Program-made: the position numbers and the translations under genes
Source: Brachyspira murdochii DSM 12563
GTDB lineage: Bacteria; Spirochaetota; Brachyspiria; Brachyspirales; Brachyspiraceae
Reading direction: 5' to 3'
NCBI RefSeq assembly: GCF_000092845.1
Contig: NC_014150.1
Span: 744,001 to 808,000 of the forward strand
DNA length: 64,000 nucleotides
The notes under the pieces: generated by a model
Databases searched by the model: none
Seen by the model: only the letters and a program-made list of their open reading frames with translations
What the model was told of the DNA's origin: nothing
Shown: positions 9,663 through 18,083 of the stretch, in pieces
How the letters are laid out: each line of letters opens with the position of its first letter
Position numbering within the stretch: position 1 is the first letter of the stretch

Positions 9663-9953
9663 AAACCTCTAATATTTTTTATTTTATAAAGTATATCAAA
9701 AACTGTATAATTAATCAATCGAAAATTAAGATATGTTATATTGTGTAAATGTTTTAAAATAAATATTATAAATATTTTTATCAATTTTTTTACTTAAATA
9801 AATATAGCCCCAAAATTTTTATTAACTATAAGTATTTATTAATACAATTAAAATATGATAAAAAATAAATTATAGGCTGATAATTAACATAATATTAGAC
9901 TAATATTTTATATAAAGCTGAAGAAAAAAAATTTTATTTTTACAAAAAAAAAT

Positions 9954-9980
9954 TAATAATTAATAAGCACTAACCGATAA
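9954..9980 (+). promoter_or_regulatory. FliA (sigma-28)-type promoter of flaB
   Basis: TAAT (9954-9957), a 15-bp spacer and ACCGATAA (9973-9980) match the flagellar sigma-28 consensus TAAA-N15-GCCGATAA at 3 of 4 and 7 of 8 positions. It lies about 50 bp upstream of the flaB start, leaving a short leader with a strong GGAGG. The rest of the 9663-9953 gap is A/T-rich and shows nothing else I can name. Confidence 0.75.
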
Positions 9981-10031
9981 TAATTATGTGTTCAAGGAAG
10001 AATACATATAATTAATTCATGGAGGAACCAT

Positions 10032-10904
10032 ATGGTTATCAACAATAATATAAGTGCTATTAATGCACAACGCACTCTTAAATTTCGCCAAGTAGATTTA
10101 AGAAAAGACGCTGCTCAGATTTCTAGCGGTTTAAGAATCAACCAAGCAGGAGACGATGCTAGTGGATTAGCAGTATCTGAAAAAATGCGTACACAAATTC
10201 GTGGTTTACGCCAAGCTGAAAGAAATACTCAAGACGGTATATCTTTCATACAAACTACAGAAGGATACTTAGAAGAAACTACTAACATTCTTCAAAGAAT
10301 CCGTGAATTAGCTATACAAGCTGCTAACGGTATCTATACTGATGAAGACAGACTTTATGTACAAATCGAAGTTTCTCAATTAGTAGATGAAATCGATAGA
10401 GTTGCTTCACAAGCTCAATTCAATAAGCTTAACATGTTAACTGGTAGATTCGCTAGATCTACAGGTGAAAACACTCCTACAGCTTCTATGTGGTTGCATA
10501 TTGGTGCTAACATGGATGAAAGAAAACGTGTTTATATAGGTACTATGAACAGCCAAGCTCTTGGACTTAAAAACCCAGTAGGCCCAGCTACTAGTGCTAC
10601 ATTCATCAGTGTTTCTAGCCCTGCTAAAGCTAACTCTGTTATAGGTATGGTAGACGAAGCTCTTCTTAAAGTATTAAAACAAAGATCTGACTTAGGTGCT
10701 TATCAAAACAGATTAGAAATGACAGCTCAAGGCTTAATGGTTGGATATGAAAACATGCAGGCTTCTGAAAGCAGAATCCGTGATACAGATATGGCTGAAG
10801 CATCAGTTAAACTTGCTAAAGACCAAATTCTTAACCAAGCTAACTTGTCTATGCTTGCTCAAGCTAATCAGTTACCACAAGGTGCTCTTAGATTATTACA
10901 ATAA
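10032..10904 (+). CDS. flaB: Flagellar filament core protein FlaB
   Basis: FlaB subunits build the core of the spirochaetal periplasmic flagellum. The 290-residue length and sequence fit: conserved D0/D1 N-terminus [36 protein letters not shown], a short variable middle and the C-terminal coiled segment ending in [13 protein letters not shown]. There is no signal peptide, as expected for export by the flagellar type III apparatus. GGAGG at 10021 precedes ATG by 6 nt. Codon choice is visibly different from its neighbours, with more C-ending codons (ATC, AAC, TTC), as in a highly expressed gene. Monocistronic: sigma-28-type promoter upstream and a strong terminator downstream. Confidence 0.97.
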   Translation: MVINNNISAINAQRTLKFRQVDLRKDAAQISSGLRINQAGDDASGLAVSEKMRTQIRGLRQAERNTQDGISFIQTTEGYLEETTNILQRIRELAIQAANGIYTDEDRLYVQIEVSQLVDEIDRVASQAQFNKLNMLTGRFARSTGENTPTASMWLHIGANMDERKRVYIGTMNSQALGLKNPVGPATSATFISVSSPAKANSVIGMVDEALLKVLKQRSDLGAYQNRLEMTAQGLMVGYENMQASESRIRDTDMAEASVKLAKDQILNQANLSMLAQANQLPQGALRLLQ

Positions 10905-10939
10905 TTAATATTCAATTAGTTTTGTAATATTAACCATAT

Positions 10940-10980
10940 AAAGGGGAGACGCTCTTTAATGAGTGCCTCCCTTTTAATTT
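10940..10980. terminator. Rho-independent terminator of flaB
   Basis: AAGGGGAG-A-CGCTC, loop TTTAAT, GAG-TG-CCTCCCTT followed by TTAATTTTT. The strong G/C stem sits 36 bp after the flaB stop. It may also end the minus-strand operon that converges on it. Confidence 0.85.
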
Positions 10981-10996
10981 TTACTCTTAATTATTT

Positions 10997-11374
10997 CTAC
11001 GCATTAATAACCATATTAAACTGCTTTGATATCTCCTTTTTTATAACAGTTAAATACTGGGATACCGCAGACTGTGTTACATTGAGCATAACAGCTAATT
11101 CCTCCTGAGTTCTGCCTTCAGAAAAAAGCTTCATTATCTTTTTCTGCTTTGGGGTAAGTATTGCTATTATTAAATTTGATACCCTGCTGTACTCGCTTTC
11201 TGTGAGGGCATTTGAATAAAGGATATTATCCAAGTCATCATTTGTTAATACTGTTTCTCTGCTGTCTGTTCTATCAGAATTAACTTTTCTAGTACCCAAA
11301 CTCTTATTAATCTCTTTCAAAACATCATTACAAAGTTTTTTGCAGGTGTCATATTTAGGACATAAATTACACAT
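10997..11374 (-). CDS. Small HTH regulator with N-terminal Cys cluster (sigma region 4/LuxR-like)
   Basis: The C-terminal half of this 125-residue protein is a classic region-4-type helix-turn-helix: LTPKQKKIMKLFSEGRTQEE followed by LAVMLNVTQSAVSQYLTVIK. The N-terminus has a tight Cys cluster, CNLCPKYDTCKKLC, which could bind zinc or an Fe-S cluster; phage ArpU-like and small transcription regulators have comparable layouts, but I cannot assign a family. It follows the next upstream gene by 5 bp, with AGGAG over that gene's stop region, so the two are cotranscribed. A palindrome upstream of the pair is a candidate site for autoregulation. Confidence 0.7.
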   Translation of the reverse strand: MCNLCPKYDTCKKLCNDVLKEINKSLGTRKVNSDRTDSRETVLTNDDLDNILYSNALTESEYSRVSNLIIAILTPKQKKIMKLFSEGRTQEELAVMLNVTQSAVSQYLTVIKKEISKQFNMVINA

Positions 11375-11379
11375 TATTA

Positions 11380-11604
11380 TTAATACTCCTTTAATATATT
11401 TAATATGCTATCCAAAACCTCAGGTTTATAATTATAAATGTCAATATCATCTAATTTTTTTATAGCATTATTGATATCAACCCGCATTATAACCCACTCC
11501 TCCCAATTAGTTTTTTTATTGTAGAAATAATCATCCTCCCTTATATTATCTAATATGTTTTTTATTATTTTTTTGTAATAGATATTGCTTTGAAATTTTC
11601 TCAT
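11380..11604 (-). CDS. Small hypothetical protein, first gene of the HTH operon
   Basis: A 74-residue, charged, helix-prone protein (KNILDNIREDDYFYNKK, AIKKLDDIDIYNYK) without Cys, signal peptide or membrane segment. The start is supported by AAGGAG 7 nt before the ATG. It lies directly downstream of the 10-bp-arm palindrome at 11617-11642 and directly upstream of the HTH gene, so it may be a cofactor or antagonist of that regulator. No family recognised. Confidence 0.6.
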   Translation of the reverse strand: MRKFQSNIYYKKIIKNILDNIREDDYFYNKKTNWEEWVIMRVDINNAIKKLDDIDIYNYKPEVLDSILNILKEY

Positions 11605-11616
11605 TATTCAGCTCCT

Positions 11617-11642
11617 TATACAGTATTTTTCTATACTGTATA
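11617..11642. promoter_or_regulatory. Perfect inverted repeat upstream of the HTH operon, candidate operator
   Basis: TATACAGTAT (11617-11626), 6-nt spacer, ATACTGTATA (11633-11642). It ends directly before the AAGGAG of the 74-residue gene and would overlap the transcription start on the minus strand. Two-fold symmetry with 16-bp centre spacing is typical of dimeric HTH binding sites; no T-run follows, so it is not a terminator. Confidence 0.6.
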
Positions 11643-11997
11643 AGAATACTATATACACTAAATTTGATTTAATTACAAGTATCTATAATGTACTTTTATA
11701 CATTATTTTAAATTTATTATAATAAAATTTTAATGAATGATACATTTAATACAAAGCAATGTAATTGTAAATATATTTGTTTTAAAATCGCTAAATGATA
11801 TAAAGTATAAAAATTATAAATACGATATTTCATATATTGCACAATTAATTATTTCAATATATAAATATATACTATTTTTATTATCTAAAATATAGAATAG
11901 CCAACTCAACTAATAAATAAAATTAGTTTTGAAACAAAGCTAATATGTACTTTACTTTATATAGGAACAAAATGCAAAGAATTGGTATAATAAAAAA
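11643..11997. other. AT-rich non-coding stretch
   Basis: About 350 bp between the HTH operon's promoter region and the 3' end of the glycosyltransferase gene. It presumably holds the HTH promoter near its left end. I see no open frame, hairpin or repeat worth naming in the remainder. Confidence 0.5.
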
Positions 11998-13098
11998 TCA
12001 ACATAAACATTTTTCAAATTCGTCTAAAACAGTTTTAAAATCATTAATGCTGATATAAAAGTCAAAATCATTTACCTTATTATGGCTATTTTGATACACA
12101 TAATTTTTTTCATTATTTTCAATATACTCACAATATTTTCCGCCTATAGAATTAGTTATATATTTATATGTATCTTCAGGTCTTATATTAGGAACAATAC
12201 CAAGAATAGATATAGTTTCTTTTGAACAAACAAGATTTGTAAGCCCGCTTCCCAATATTGATATAATTTTATCAGCATTATAAAACATGCAAAACTGTTC
12301 TTGCAAAGAATATTCTTCAGGCGATATCATTTCATAACCTAATTTAGATAATACTTCCATAAGTTCATCTTCATTTAATATTCTTCTTGTTTTTACATTT
12401 TTTCTAGTTAGGTATATTTTTTTGGGGAATTTATTAATATCATAATTTTTTATTAATTCTTTGGATAATTCTCTATACTTATTCATAATCCATATGTCAG
12501 GATAATGCGTATCTTTACTGGGAAAAGATGATAAATATAAGTTCTCGCATAAAATTTCAGTTTGATCTGAAATATATATGATATTTTTTTTATCAATTCC
12601 AAATATCTCTAAAGTATCTTTATGGAATTTTGATTTACAACCATCACCCAATATAAATGCATCTATTTTATCAAAATAACCGCTGTCTTTCAATATAAAA
12701 AGTTTAGGCAAAGTTTCATGTATCCAATGTCCAAAACAAACATTCCATATAGACTGAAGACTAAATACATTTAAATTAGTTTTTTTCCTAAATCTTAATT
12801 TATAAAAAACAAATCTTCCTCCAAGTTCAGATTGTAAATTTAATATTCTATTAAAAGGCAATACTTCTTTTATTATCTTATTATCATTTGTAAAATAAAA
12901 ACCCCAGCTAGAATACACTTTAGCATCTTTTAGTTTACAAAGAAAATTATTAACATTTGAATTAGTATATTTTATAGGAATATATAAATCTTTTTTAATA
13001 TCATTGATAGAAACAGAACTATTCTCTAATTTTTTAACAACTTTCGCTCCTATCTTATTCCTTATTTTGCCATTTAATAGTTTATTTCCTAATCCCAT
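11998..13098 (-). CDS. GT61/DUF563-type glycosyltransferase
   Basis: A 366-residue protein with the marks of the DUF563 (glycosyltransferase 61) family: NVCFGHWIHETLPKL (about 115-130), the positively charged strand KIYLTRKNVKTRRILNEDEL, and the nucleotide-sugar side EEYSLQEQFCMFYNADKIIS followed by ILGSGLTNLVC, where the Gly-Ser-Gly-Leu replaces the usual G-A-G-L. No signal peptide or transmembrane helix, so it acts in the cytoplasm or at the inner membrane face. The ATG follows AGAGGGTT. It stands alone with its own promoter, away from any polysaccharide locus, so the acceptor (LOS, glycan or flagellin) is unknown. Confidence 0.8.
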   Translation of the reverse strand: MGLGNKLLNGKIRNKIGAKVVKKLENSSVSINDIKKDLYIPIKYTNSNVNNFLCKLKDAKVYSSWGFYFTNDNKIIKEVLPFNRILNLQSELGGRFVFYKLRFRKKTNLNVFSLQSIWNVCFGHWIHETLPKLFILKDSGYFDKIDAFILGDGCKSKFHKDTLEIFGIDKKNIIYISDQTEILCENLYLSSFPSKDTHYPDIWIMNKYRELSKELIKNYDINKFPKKIYLTRKNVKTRRILNEDELMEVLSKLGYEMISPEEYSLQEQFCMFYNADKIISILGSGLTNLVCSKETISILGIVPNIRPEDTYKYITNSIGGKYCEYIENNEKNYVYQNSHNKVNDFDFYISINDFKTVLDEFEKCLC

Positions 13099-13122
13099 AA
13101 TAACCCTCTAATTTATAAATTA

Positions 13123-13150
13123 ATTATACTACAATAAAATTTATAATCAA
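13123..13150 (-). promoter_or_regulatory. Promoter of the GT61 gene
   Basis: On the minus strand TTGATT (13145-13150), 16-bp spacer, TATAAT (13123-13128), 25 bp before the start codon. Its -35 box abuts the terminator of the upstream operon. Confidence 0.6.
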
Positions 13151-13190
13151 GAAAAAGGCTCACAAATTATTATAATCTGCAAGCCTTTCA
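13150..13190 (-). terminator. Terminator of the panD-like/activase operon
   Basis: On the minus strand AAAGGCT ... AGCCTTT (13182-13188 with 13154-13160) continues inward with G-U and A-U pairs into a long stem, then TTTTTC follows. It lies 32 bp after the activase stop. Confidence 0.75.
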
Positions 13191-13221
13191 TTATTTCTTA
13201 TTTTTTAAGCAACTATACTAA

Positions 13222-16200
13222 TTATTTAGCATAAGCACCTATTTCATCTTTTATAGTATCTTCTACCATAACACTGTTCATGCTGTCTTTAGCAGAACGT
13301 ACGAAGAACTCTAAACGGTTTATAGTATTAACTTCGCTAGCACCAGCATCCATATCCAAATAAAGAAGATTCAAATTAGGATATCTAGTTTTAAGTCTAG
13401 TTTCAATACCGCGTGCTATAATGTGATTAGCAATGCAGCCGAAAGGCTGTAAACAAAGTACATTATTAACACCCTCTTCAGCAAAAGTAGCTATTTCACC
13501 AGGTAAAAGCCAAGCCTCTCCGAATTGGTTAGTCATAGCAGTAACTTTAGCAGCATTTTCAGCTATTTGACGTATATGATGAGCAGGTCTGAAACCTTTG
13601 AACTTTGACATTATCTGATTAATAGAATATACCCTTACATCAATAACTTTTTCTGAAAGTTTAGAGCCGTAATAGCCTAAGAATGATACCTCTCTAGCAT
13701 GAGTTTCTTTGTTTACCTGTTCACTTATAACTTTCTGTACAAAGAAGTCAAATACAGGAGGAACTATTACCTCAACTCCCTTAGACATTAACCAATCGCA
13801 AACGTCCCCATTAGCAAAGTTATTATATTTTACATAAATCTCACCTACCAAACCAGCTTTAGGCATATCCAAATCATTAGTTTCAATAGCATTAAACTCA
13901 GCAACAGCTTGTTTTAATAATTTATCAGTAGGTTTAAGAGCAAAATCTTTAGGGTGTAAAGCTATATATTTATTAGCAAGTGCCAAAGCCTCTCCCTTTT
14001 TAACCTCACGAGCAGCAGTGTAGTAGTACATTGTAGATATAGCATCAGCATAAGGCATAGCTACAACACCTTCTTTCATCAAATCCATCTTTGATATTTC
14101 AAAACCGGGCTGATCATTAGCTACAGTAAGACCAACAGTTACTACTGGAACATCTGGATAACCTGCATTAATTAAACCTCTTTTTATAAGAGAAGCATAG
14201 TTACTAGCACGGCATTGTCCTCCAGTTTGAGTAATACCAGCAGCTATTTCATTAGGATCATACTGTCCGCTTTGAACTGCTCTTATAATATCACCAACTA
14301 CAATAGTAGCAGGATAACATATATCCTGATTGGCATATCTTAAACCTAATTCTACAGATTCTACATCAGGGTCTGGTAAGGCAATAGGTTCATATCCGCT
14401 TCTTTCCAAAAGAGTTTGTATCATGCCGTCATAGAATTGAGCAAATTTAGGAACAAGTATTTTTCTTTTATCATTTTTCTCATATCTTTTAATGATAGTT
14501 CTTTCAGGTTTTTCTTTAGGTATGAAATCGCCTTTCATTTTCATACTTTCTATCATAGAACGTATTCTTAATCTGATACTTCCAGGGCTTGAAATTTCAT
14601 CAACTTTTACTAAAGTAGGACTCTTACCATAAGCATTAAGTATAGATTTTATTTCATCAGAAGTAGTAGCATCTGGACCGCATCCGAAACTATTAATCTG
14701 AACAACCTCAAGTTTCATATCATTTTGCTTAGCAGCCCATAAAGCAGCTTTAAACATTTTATTAGGATAAGACCATTGAGTTAAAACTTGTACATCAGCA
14801 AGAGATTCATCTATATCAAGACCATCTTCCGTAAGTACATTGATACCAAATGAAGCAATAGTTTCAGGTATTTTATGGTTGATTAATGGGTCAATATGAT
14901 AAGGTCTGCTTACTATAAGTATAGTAGGTGTCTGAGTTTCTTTAGCATATTCTATTATTTTTTTGCCTTCAGCTTTTAATTCTTTTTTGATTCTCTCCTG
15001 CTCTTTTAAAGCCATTTTAAAAGCTCTGTCAAAATCTTTTTTATTTATTCCAAGCACTTTTACAAAATAAGCCTTACAGCCTTTATATAATAAATCTTCA
15101 TTCAAGAAAGAAATTGTTGGAGCATCAAAAGGTATACCATATTTAGTTAATGGGCTAATAGAACTATCTATTACATCTGGATATCCTGTTACTACAGGAC
15201 AGTTATAACTATTAAAACTTCCGTCATCTTCTGTTTTTTCAAGTACTACAGAAGGATAAAATATTCTGTCTACTTTAGATTCTATCAAATCATATATATG
15301 TCCATTAGCTATTTTAGCAGGGAAACATATATTATCACTCATAACAGTACCAGAACCTTTTTCAGCTATAGCCATACTAGAAGGTGAAGATAACTGTACT
15401 CTGTATCCGCATTCTACAAGTATAGTAGCCCAGAATGGGAAGTTTTGATACATATTAAGTACACGAGGTATACCAATAGTACCTTTTATTTCATCTGATG
15501 CTGGAGCTAAAGGTCTGTCAAAAAGAAGAGAAAGTTTTTTCTGAGTAATATCCATAGCATATTTCTTTTCGCCTGTACCCTTATTTGAGAATATTCTTTC
15601 ACATTTATTTCCAGTATAGAATGATTTACTATCTTTAAATTTTAATCTTGTAACTGTACAAAGGTTTTCGCAGCCTTTACAAATAAGCTGTTTTCTTTCA
15701 TAGTCATTAGCTTCCTGTAAATTATCCAAGCCTATAAATGTGGTATCTTCTTCTTTAGTATTATAAGTATCTAAAGCAAGCAATGCACAGCCATATGCTC
15801 CCATAAGCTCAGATATATCCGGACGAATAACTTTTTTATTTAAAAACTTTTCTACAGAACGAAGAACAGCAGAGTTTTTGAAAGTACCGCCCTGAACAAC
15901 TATATGATCTCCCAAAATAGAAGTGTCAGTGATTTTTAATACTTTAGTAAAACAGTTTAATGTAACACTTTTAGCAAGTCCTGCAGAAATATCGGCAACA
16001 GAAGAGCCTTCTCTTAAAGACTGTTTTACTTTACTGTTCATAAATACTGTACAGCGGCTTCCTAAATCACAAGGGCTTGCAGATTCGCAGGCAATATTGG
16101 CAAAATCAGCAACTTTATATCCCATTCCTCGTGCAAATGTTTCTATAAATGAACCGCAGCCTGAAGAACAAGCCTCATTAATTTCAATATTTTCTATAAT

Positions 16201-17526
16201 ACCGTCTTTAATAAATATAGCCTTCATATCCTGTCCGCCTATATCAAGTATGAAGCTCACATCTTTATCAAAAGCCTTAGCACCTCTGTAATGAGCCATA
16301 GTCTCTACTATACCCTCATCCATATTGAATGCTGCTTTTATCAAGTCCTCACCGTATCCTGTAACGGCAGTTCTTGCTATATTTATCTTAATATTTTTTT
16401 CATCTAATTCTTTTTTTATCTCTGTAAGACCTTCAGTAACAGCTCCTACTGGGTTACCGTTATTGTTTCTATAATGTCTTAAAACTACCTGTCCGTCTTC
16501 ATCTATGATAACGATTTTTGTAGTAGTAGAGCCTGAGTCTATACCTAAAAATGTATTTTTACCATTAACTGTAGAAACATCAGCAGATCTTACTTTATCT
16601 TTGCTATGCTCATCTTTCCAATCTTCATATTCTTCCTGACTTGTGAATAATGCTTCTCTTGTTTTAGAATTAGTTATTTTTACCTCTGCAGATATATTTT
16701 GAACTAATTTTGTAAAATCGGAAACTTTTATTATAGTTTGCTCTTCTATTTCTCCAAAAGCAGCACCTATTGCAGCAGTTAATTCTGGGTGTTCAACTGT
16801 GTACATATCCTCTTCAGTAGCATTTAAAAGTGATAAGAATGTTCTTCTTAATTCTGGGAGGAAAGTTAAAGGACCGCCTGTAAATAATATTTTTGGCTTT
16901 ATTTCAAAACCTTTAGCCAAAGTATTAACTGTTTGAACCGCTACAGCTTGGAATATACTTTTAGCAATATCTTCTTTTGGAATATCACGGCTTATAAGAG
17001 TTTGTACATCTGTTTTAGCAAATACTCCGCATCTGCTTGCCATAGGGTAAATAGAAGTTGATTTCTCTGCCAATGTAGAAAGCTCAGAAGGCTGAACATT
17101 AAGAAGTGTAGCCATTTGGTCTATAAAAGCTCCAGTACCGCCTGCACAGTTGCCATTCATTCTTATATCAGCTTTGAAATTGTCATCAAATACTATGATT
17201 TTGGCATCTTCTCCGCCTATGTCAATCAATGTTCTTCCATAAGGATAAATCTTTCTAATAGCAGTTGAAGAAGCAATTACCTCCTGTACAAAACTAATGC
17301 CAGTCTTTTCACATACCCCCATACCTGCAGTACCTGTCATAGATAAAGCAAGAGTTAAATCTCCATGCATAGTTTGAAGATTTTCTAGTATGGATAATAA
17401 TGTGTCTTTTATGTCGGCATTATGTCTTACATAAGTTTTGAATATCATATTATTTTTATCATCATATACAACCATTTTAGCAGTAGTTGACCCTATATCA
17501 ATACCCGCTTTGAAAATTTTTTCCAT
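13222..17526 (-). CDS. Giant acyl-CoA dehydratase activase-related protein (two ATPase domains + dehydratase-like half)
   Basis: This 1434-residue protein joins two HgdC-type ASKHA ATPases to a long dehydratase-like half. Domain 1 (about 5-270) has GIDIGSTTAKMVVYD, LIDIGGEDAKII, NGNCAGGTGAF and ASRCGVFAKTD. Domain 2 (about 323-590) has GIDSGSTTTKIVI, LDIGGQDMKAI, NEACSSGCGSF and GSRCTVFMNSK; each pair supplies the Cys for a bridging [4Fe-4S]. CKGCENLC (near 613) precedes a DUF2229 region (about 680-900), and the remainder resembles HgdB/double-cubane-cluster proteins, with Cys in NSFGCGP and ITQTGGQCRASNY. Family members are widespread in anaerobes; homologues of the last part carry [8Fe-9S] clusters and do ATP-driven low-potential reductions. 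The substrate is unknown. AGGAGAG precedes ATG; it is cotranscribed with the panD-like gene 28 bp upstream. Confidence 0.9.
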   Translation of the reverse strand: MEKIFKAGIDIGSTTAKMVVYDDKNNMIFKTYVRHNADIKDTLLSILENLQTMHGDLTLALSMTGTAGMGVCEKTGISFVQEVIASSTAIRKIYPYGRTLIDIGGEDAKIIVFDDNFKADIRMNGNCAGGTGAFIDQMATLLNVQPSELSTLAEKSTSIYPMASRCGVFAKTDVQTLISRDIPKEDIAKSIFQAVAVQTVNTLAKGFEIKPKILFTGGPLTFLPELRRTFLSLLNATEEDMYTVEHPELTAAIGAAFGEIEEQTIIKVSDFTKLVQNISAEVKITNSKTREALFTSQEEYEDWKDEHSKDKVRSADVSTVNGKNTFLGIDSGSTTTKIVIIDEDGQVVLRHYRNNNGNPVGAVTEGLTEIKKELDEKNIKINIARTAVTGYGEDLIKAAFNMDEGIVETMAHYRGAKAFDKDVSFILDIGGQDMKAIFIKDGIIENIEINEACSSGCGSFIETFARGMGYKVADFANIACESASPCDLGSRCTVFMNSKVKQSLREGSSVADISAGLAKSVTLNCFTKVLKITDTSILGDHIVVQGGTFKNSAVLRSVEKFLNKKVIRPDISELMGAYGCALLALDTYNTKEEDTTFIGLDNLQEANDYERKQLICKGCENLCTVTRLKFKDSKSFYTGNKCERIFSNKGTGEKKYAMDITQKKLSLLFDRPLAPASDEIKGTIGIPRVLNMYQNFPFWATILVECGYRVQLSSPSSMAIAEKGSGTVMSDNICFPAKIANGHIYDLIESKVDRIFYPSVVLEKTEDDGSFNSYNCPVVTGYPDVIDSSISPLTKYGIPFDAPTISFLNEDLLYKGCKAYFVKVLGINKKDFDRAFKMALKEQERIKKELKAEGKKIIEYAKETQTPTILIVSRPYHIDPLINHKIPETIASFGINVLTEDGLDIDESLADVQVLTQWSYPNKMFKAALWAAKQNDMKLEVVQINSFGCGPDATTSDEIKSILNAYGKSPTLVKVDEISSPGSIRLRIRSMIESMKMKGDFIPKEKPERTIIKRYEKNDKRKILVPKFAQFYDGMIQTLLERSGYEPIALPDPDVESVELGLRYANQDICYPATIVVGDIIRAVQSGQYDPNEIAAGITQTGGQCRASNYASLIKRGLINAGYPDVPVVTVGLTVANDQPGFEISKMDLMKEGVVAMPYADAISTMYYYTAAREVKKGEALALANKYIALHPKDFALKPTDKLLKQAVAEFNAIETNDLDMPKAGLVGEIYVKYNNFANGDVCDWLMSKGVEVIVPPVFDFFVQKVISEQVNKETHAREVSFLGYYGSKLSEKVIDVRVYSINQIMSKFKGFRPAHHIRQIAENAAKVTAMTNQFGEAWLLPGEIATFAEEGVNNVLCLQPFGCIANHIIARGIETRLKTRYPNLNLLYLDMDAGASEVNTINRLEFFVRSAKDSMNSVMVEDTIKDEIGAYAK

Positions 17527-17554
17527 AATATACTCTCCTAATATTAAGTTATTT

Positions 17555-17905
17555 TCAATCTATTATAAAATTTTTCATATTTACAAATATTACTTTAGTT
17601 TTAAAGTTATTTATACTGTCTTCGGCAATATGTCCGTAAGAAAGTATTATTATAGTATCATCTTTTTTGGCATAGTGAACATTATCTCCATTAATACCTA
17701 TAACACCTGTACCGCGTATCCCTTTAATTGCAACTGTTTCAAATCTTTCATCGTTACTTAAATTAATAACAGATACCCTGTCCCCTTCCAGTATATCTGA
17801 TTTATCCATCAGGGCTTCATCTATTGTTATTGAGTCTTTAAAATTTAAATCAGTTCTTGTTACTGTAAGTCTATGTATCTTAGACTTTATAACACTTCTC
17901 ATCAT
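17555..17905 (-). CDS. PanD-like protein (aspartate 1-decarboxylase family) with altered active site
   Basis: Starting at ATG 17905, the 116 residues align without gaps over the first 77 positions of E. coli PanD, which makes beta-alanine for pantothenate. Conserved are Lys9, His11, Ser25 (source of the pyruvoyl group), Arg54, Thr57, Asn72 and Gly73. Two key positions differ: Gly24 of the self-cleavage site is Asp (FKDS), and the proton donor Tyr58 is Val (RFETVAIK); the substrate-contacting Ala74-Ala75 are Asp-Asn. Upstream in-frame codons are excluded because they run into the promoter at 17961-17989. It precedes the giant activase by 28 bp. It may still process and decarboxylate, or have another role; I give no symbol for that reason. 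Confidence 0.75.
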   Translation of the reverse strand: MMRSVIKSKIHRLTVTRTDLNFKDSITIDEALMDKSDILEGDRVSVINLSNDERFETVAIKGIRGTGVIGINGDNVHYAKKDDTIIILSYGHIAEDSINNFKTKVIFVNMKNFIID

Positions 17906-17960
17906 AATGATACTAAATCCAAAAATCAATATTTTCTTATATATGTCTATTTTTACAAAT

Positions 17961-17989
17961 ATTTTACTTATATGACAAAAAAATGTCAA
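17961..17989 (-). promoter_or_regulatory. Promoter of the panD-like/activase operon
   Basis: On the minus strand TTGACA (17984-17989), 17-bp spacer, TAAAAT (17961-17966). Transcription would begin near 17954, giving a leader of about 50 nt before the ATG at 17905. Confidence 0.75.
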
Positions 17990-18083
17990 TATAATAATTG
18001 GAGATATTTATTAATAATAGTTATTATATACTATAACTATTATTAAATATATTATACATTTTATACATTTTTCAGCTTAATTA

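Noticed and set aside
17438-17761. Open plus-strand frame opposite the panD-like/activase junction
   Set aside because: Antisense of two well-supported genes with a low-complexity translation.
17906-17989. N-terminal extension of the PanD-like protein
   Set aside because: The extended frame runs through the -10 and -35 boxes of a consensus promoter and does not exist in PanD proteins.
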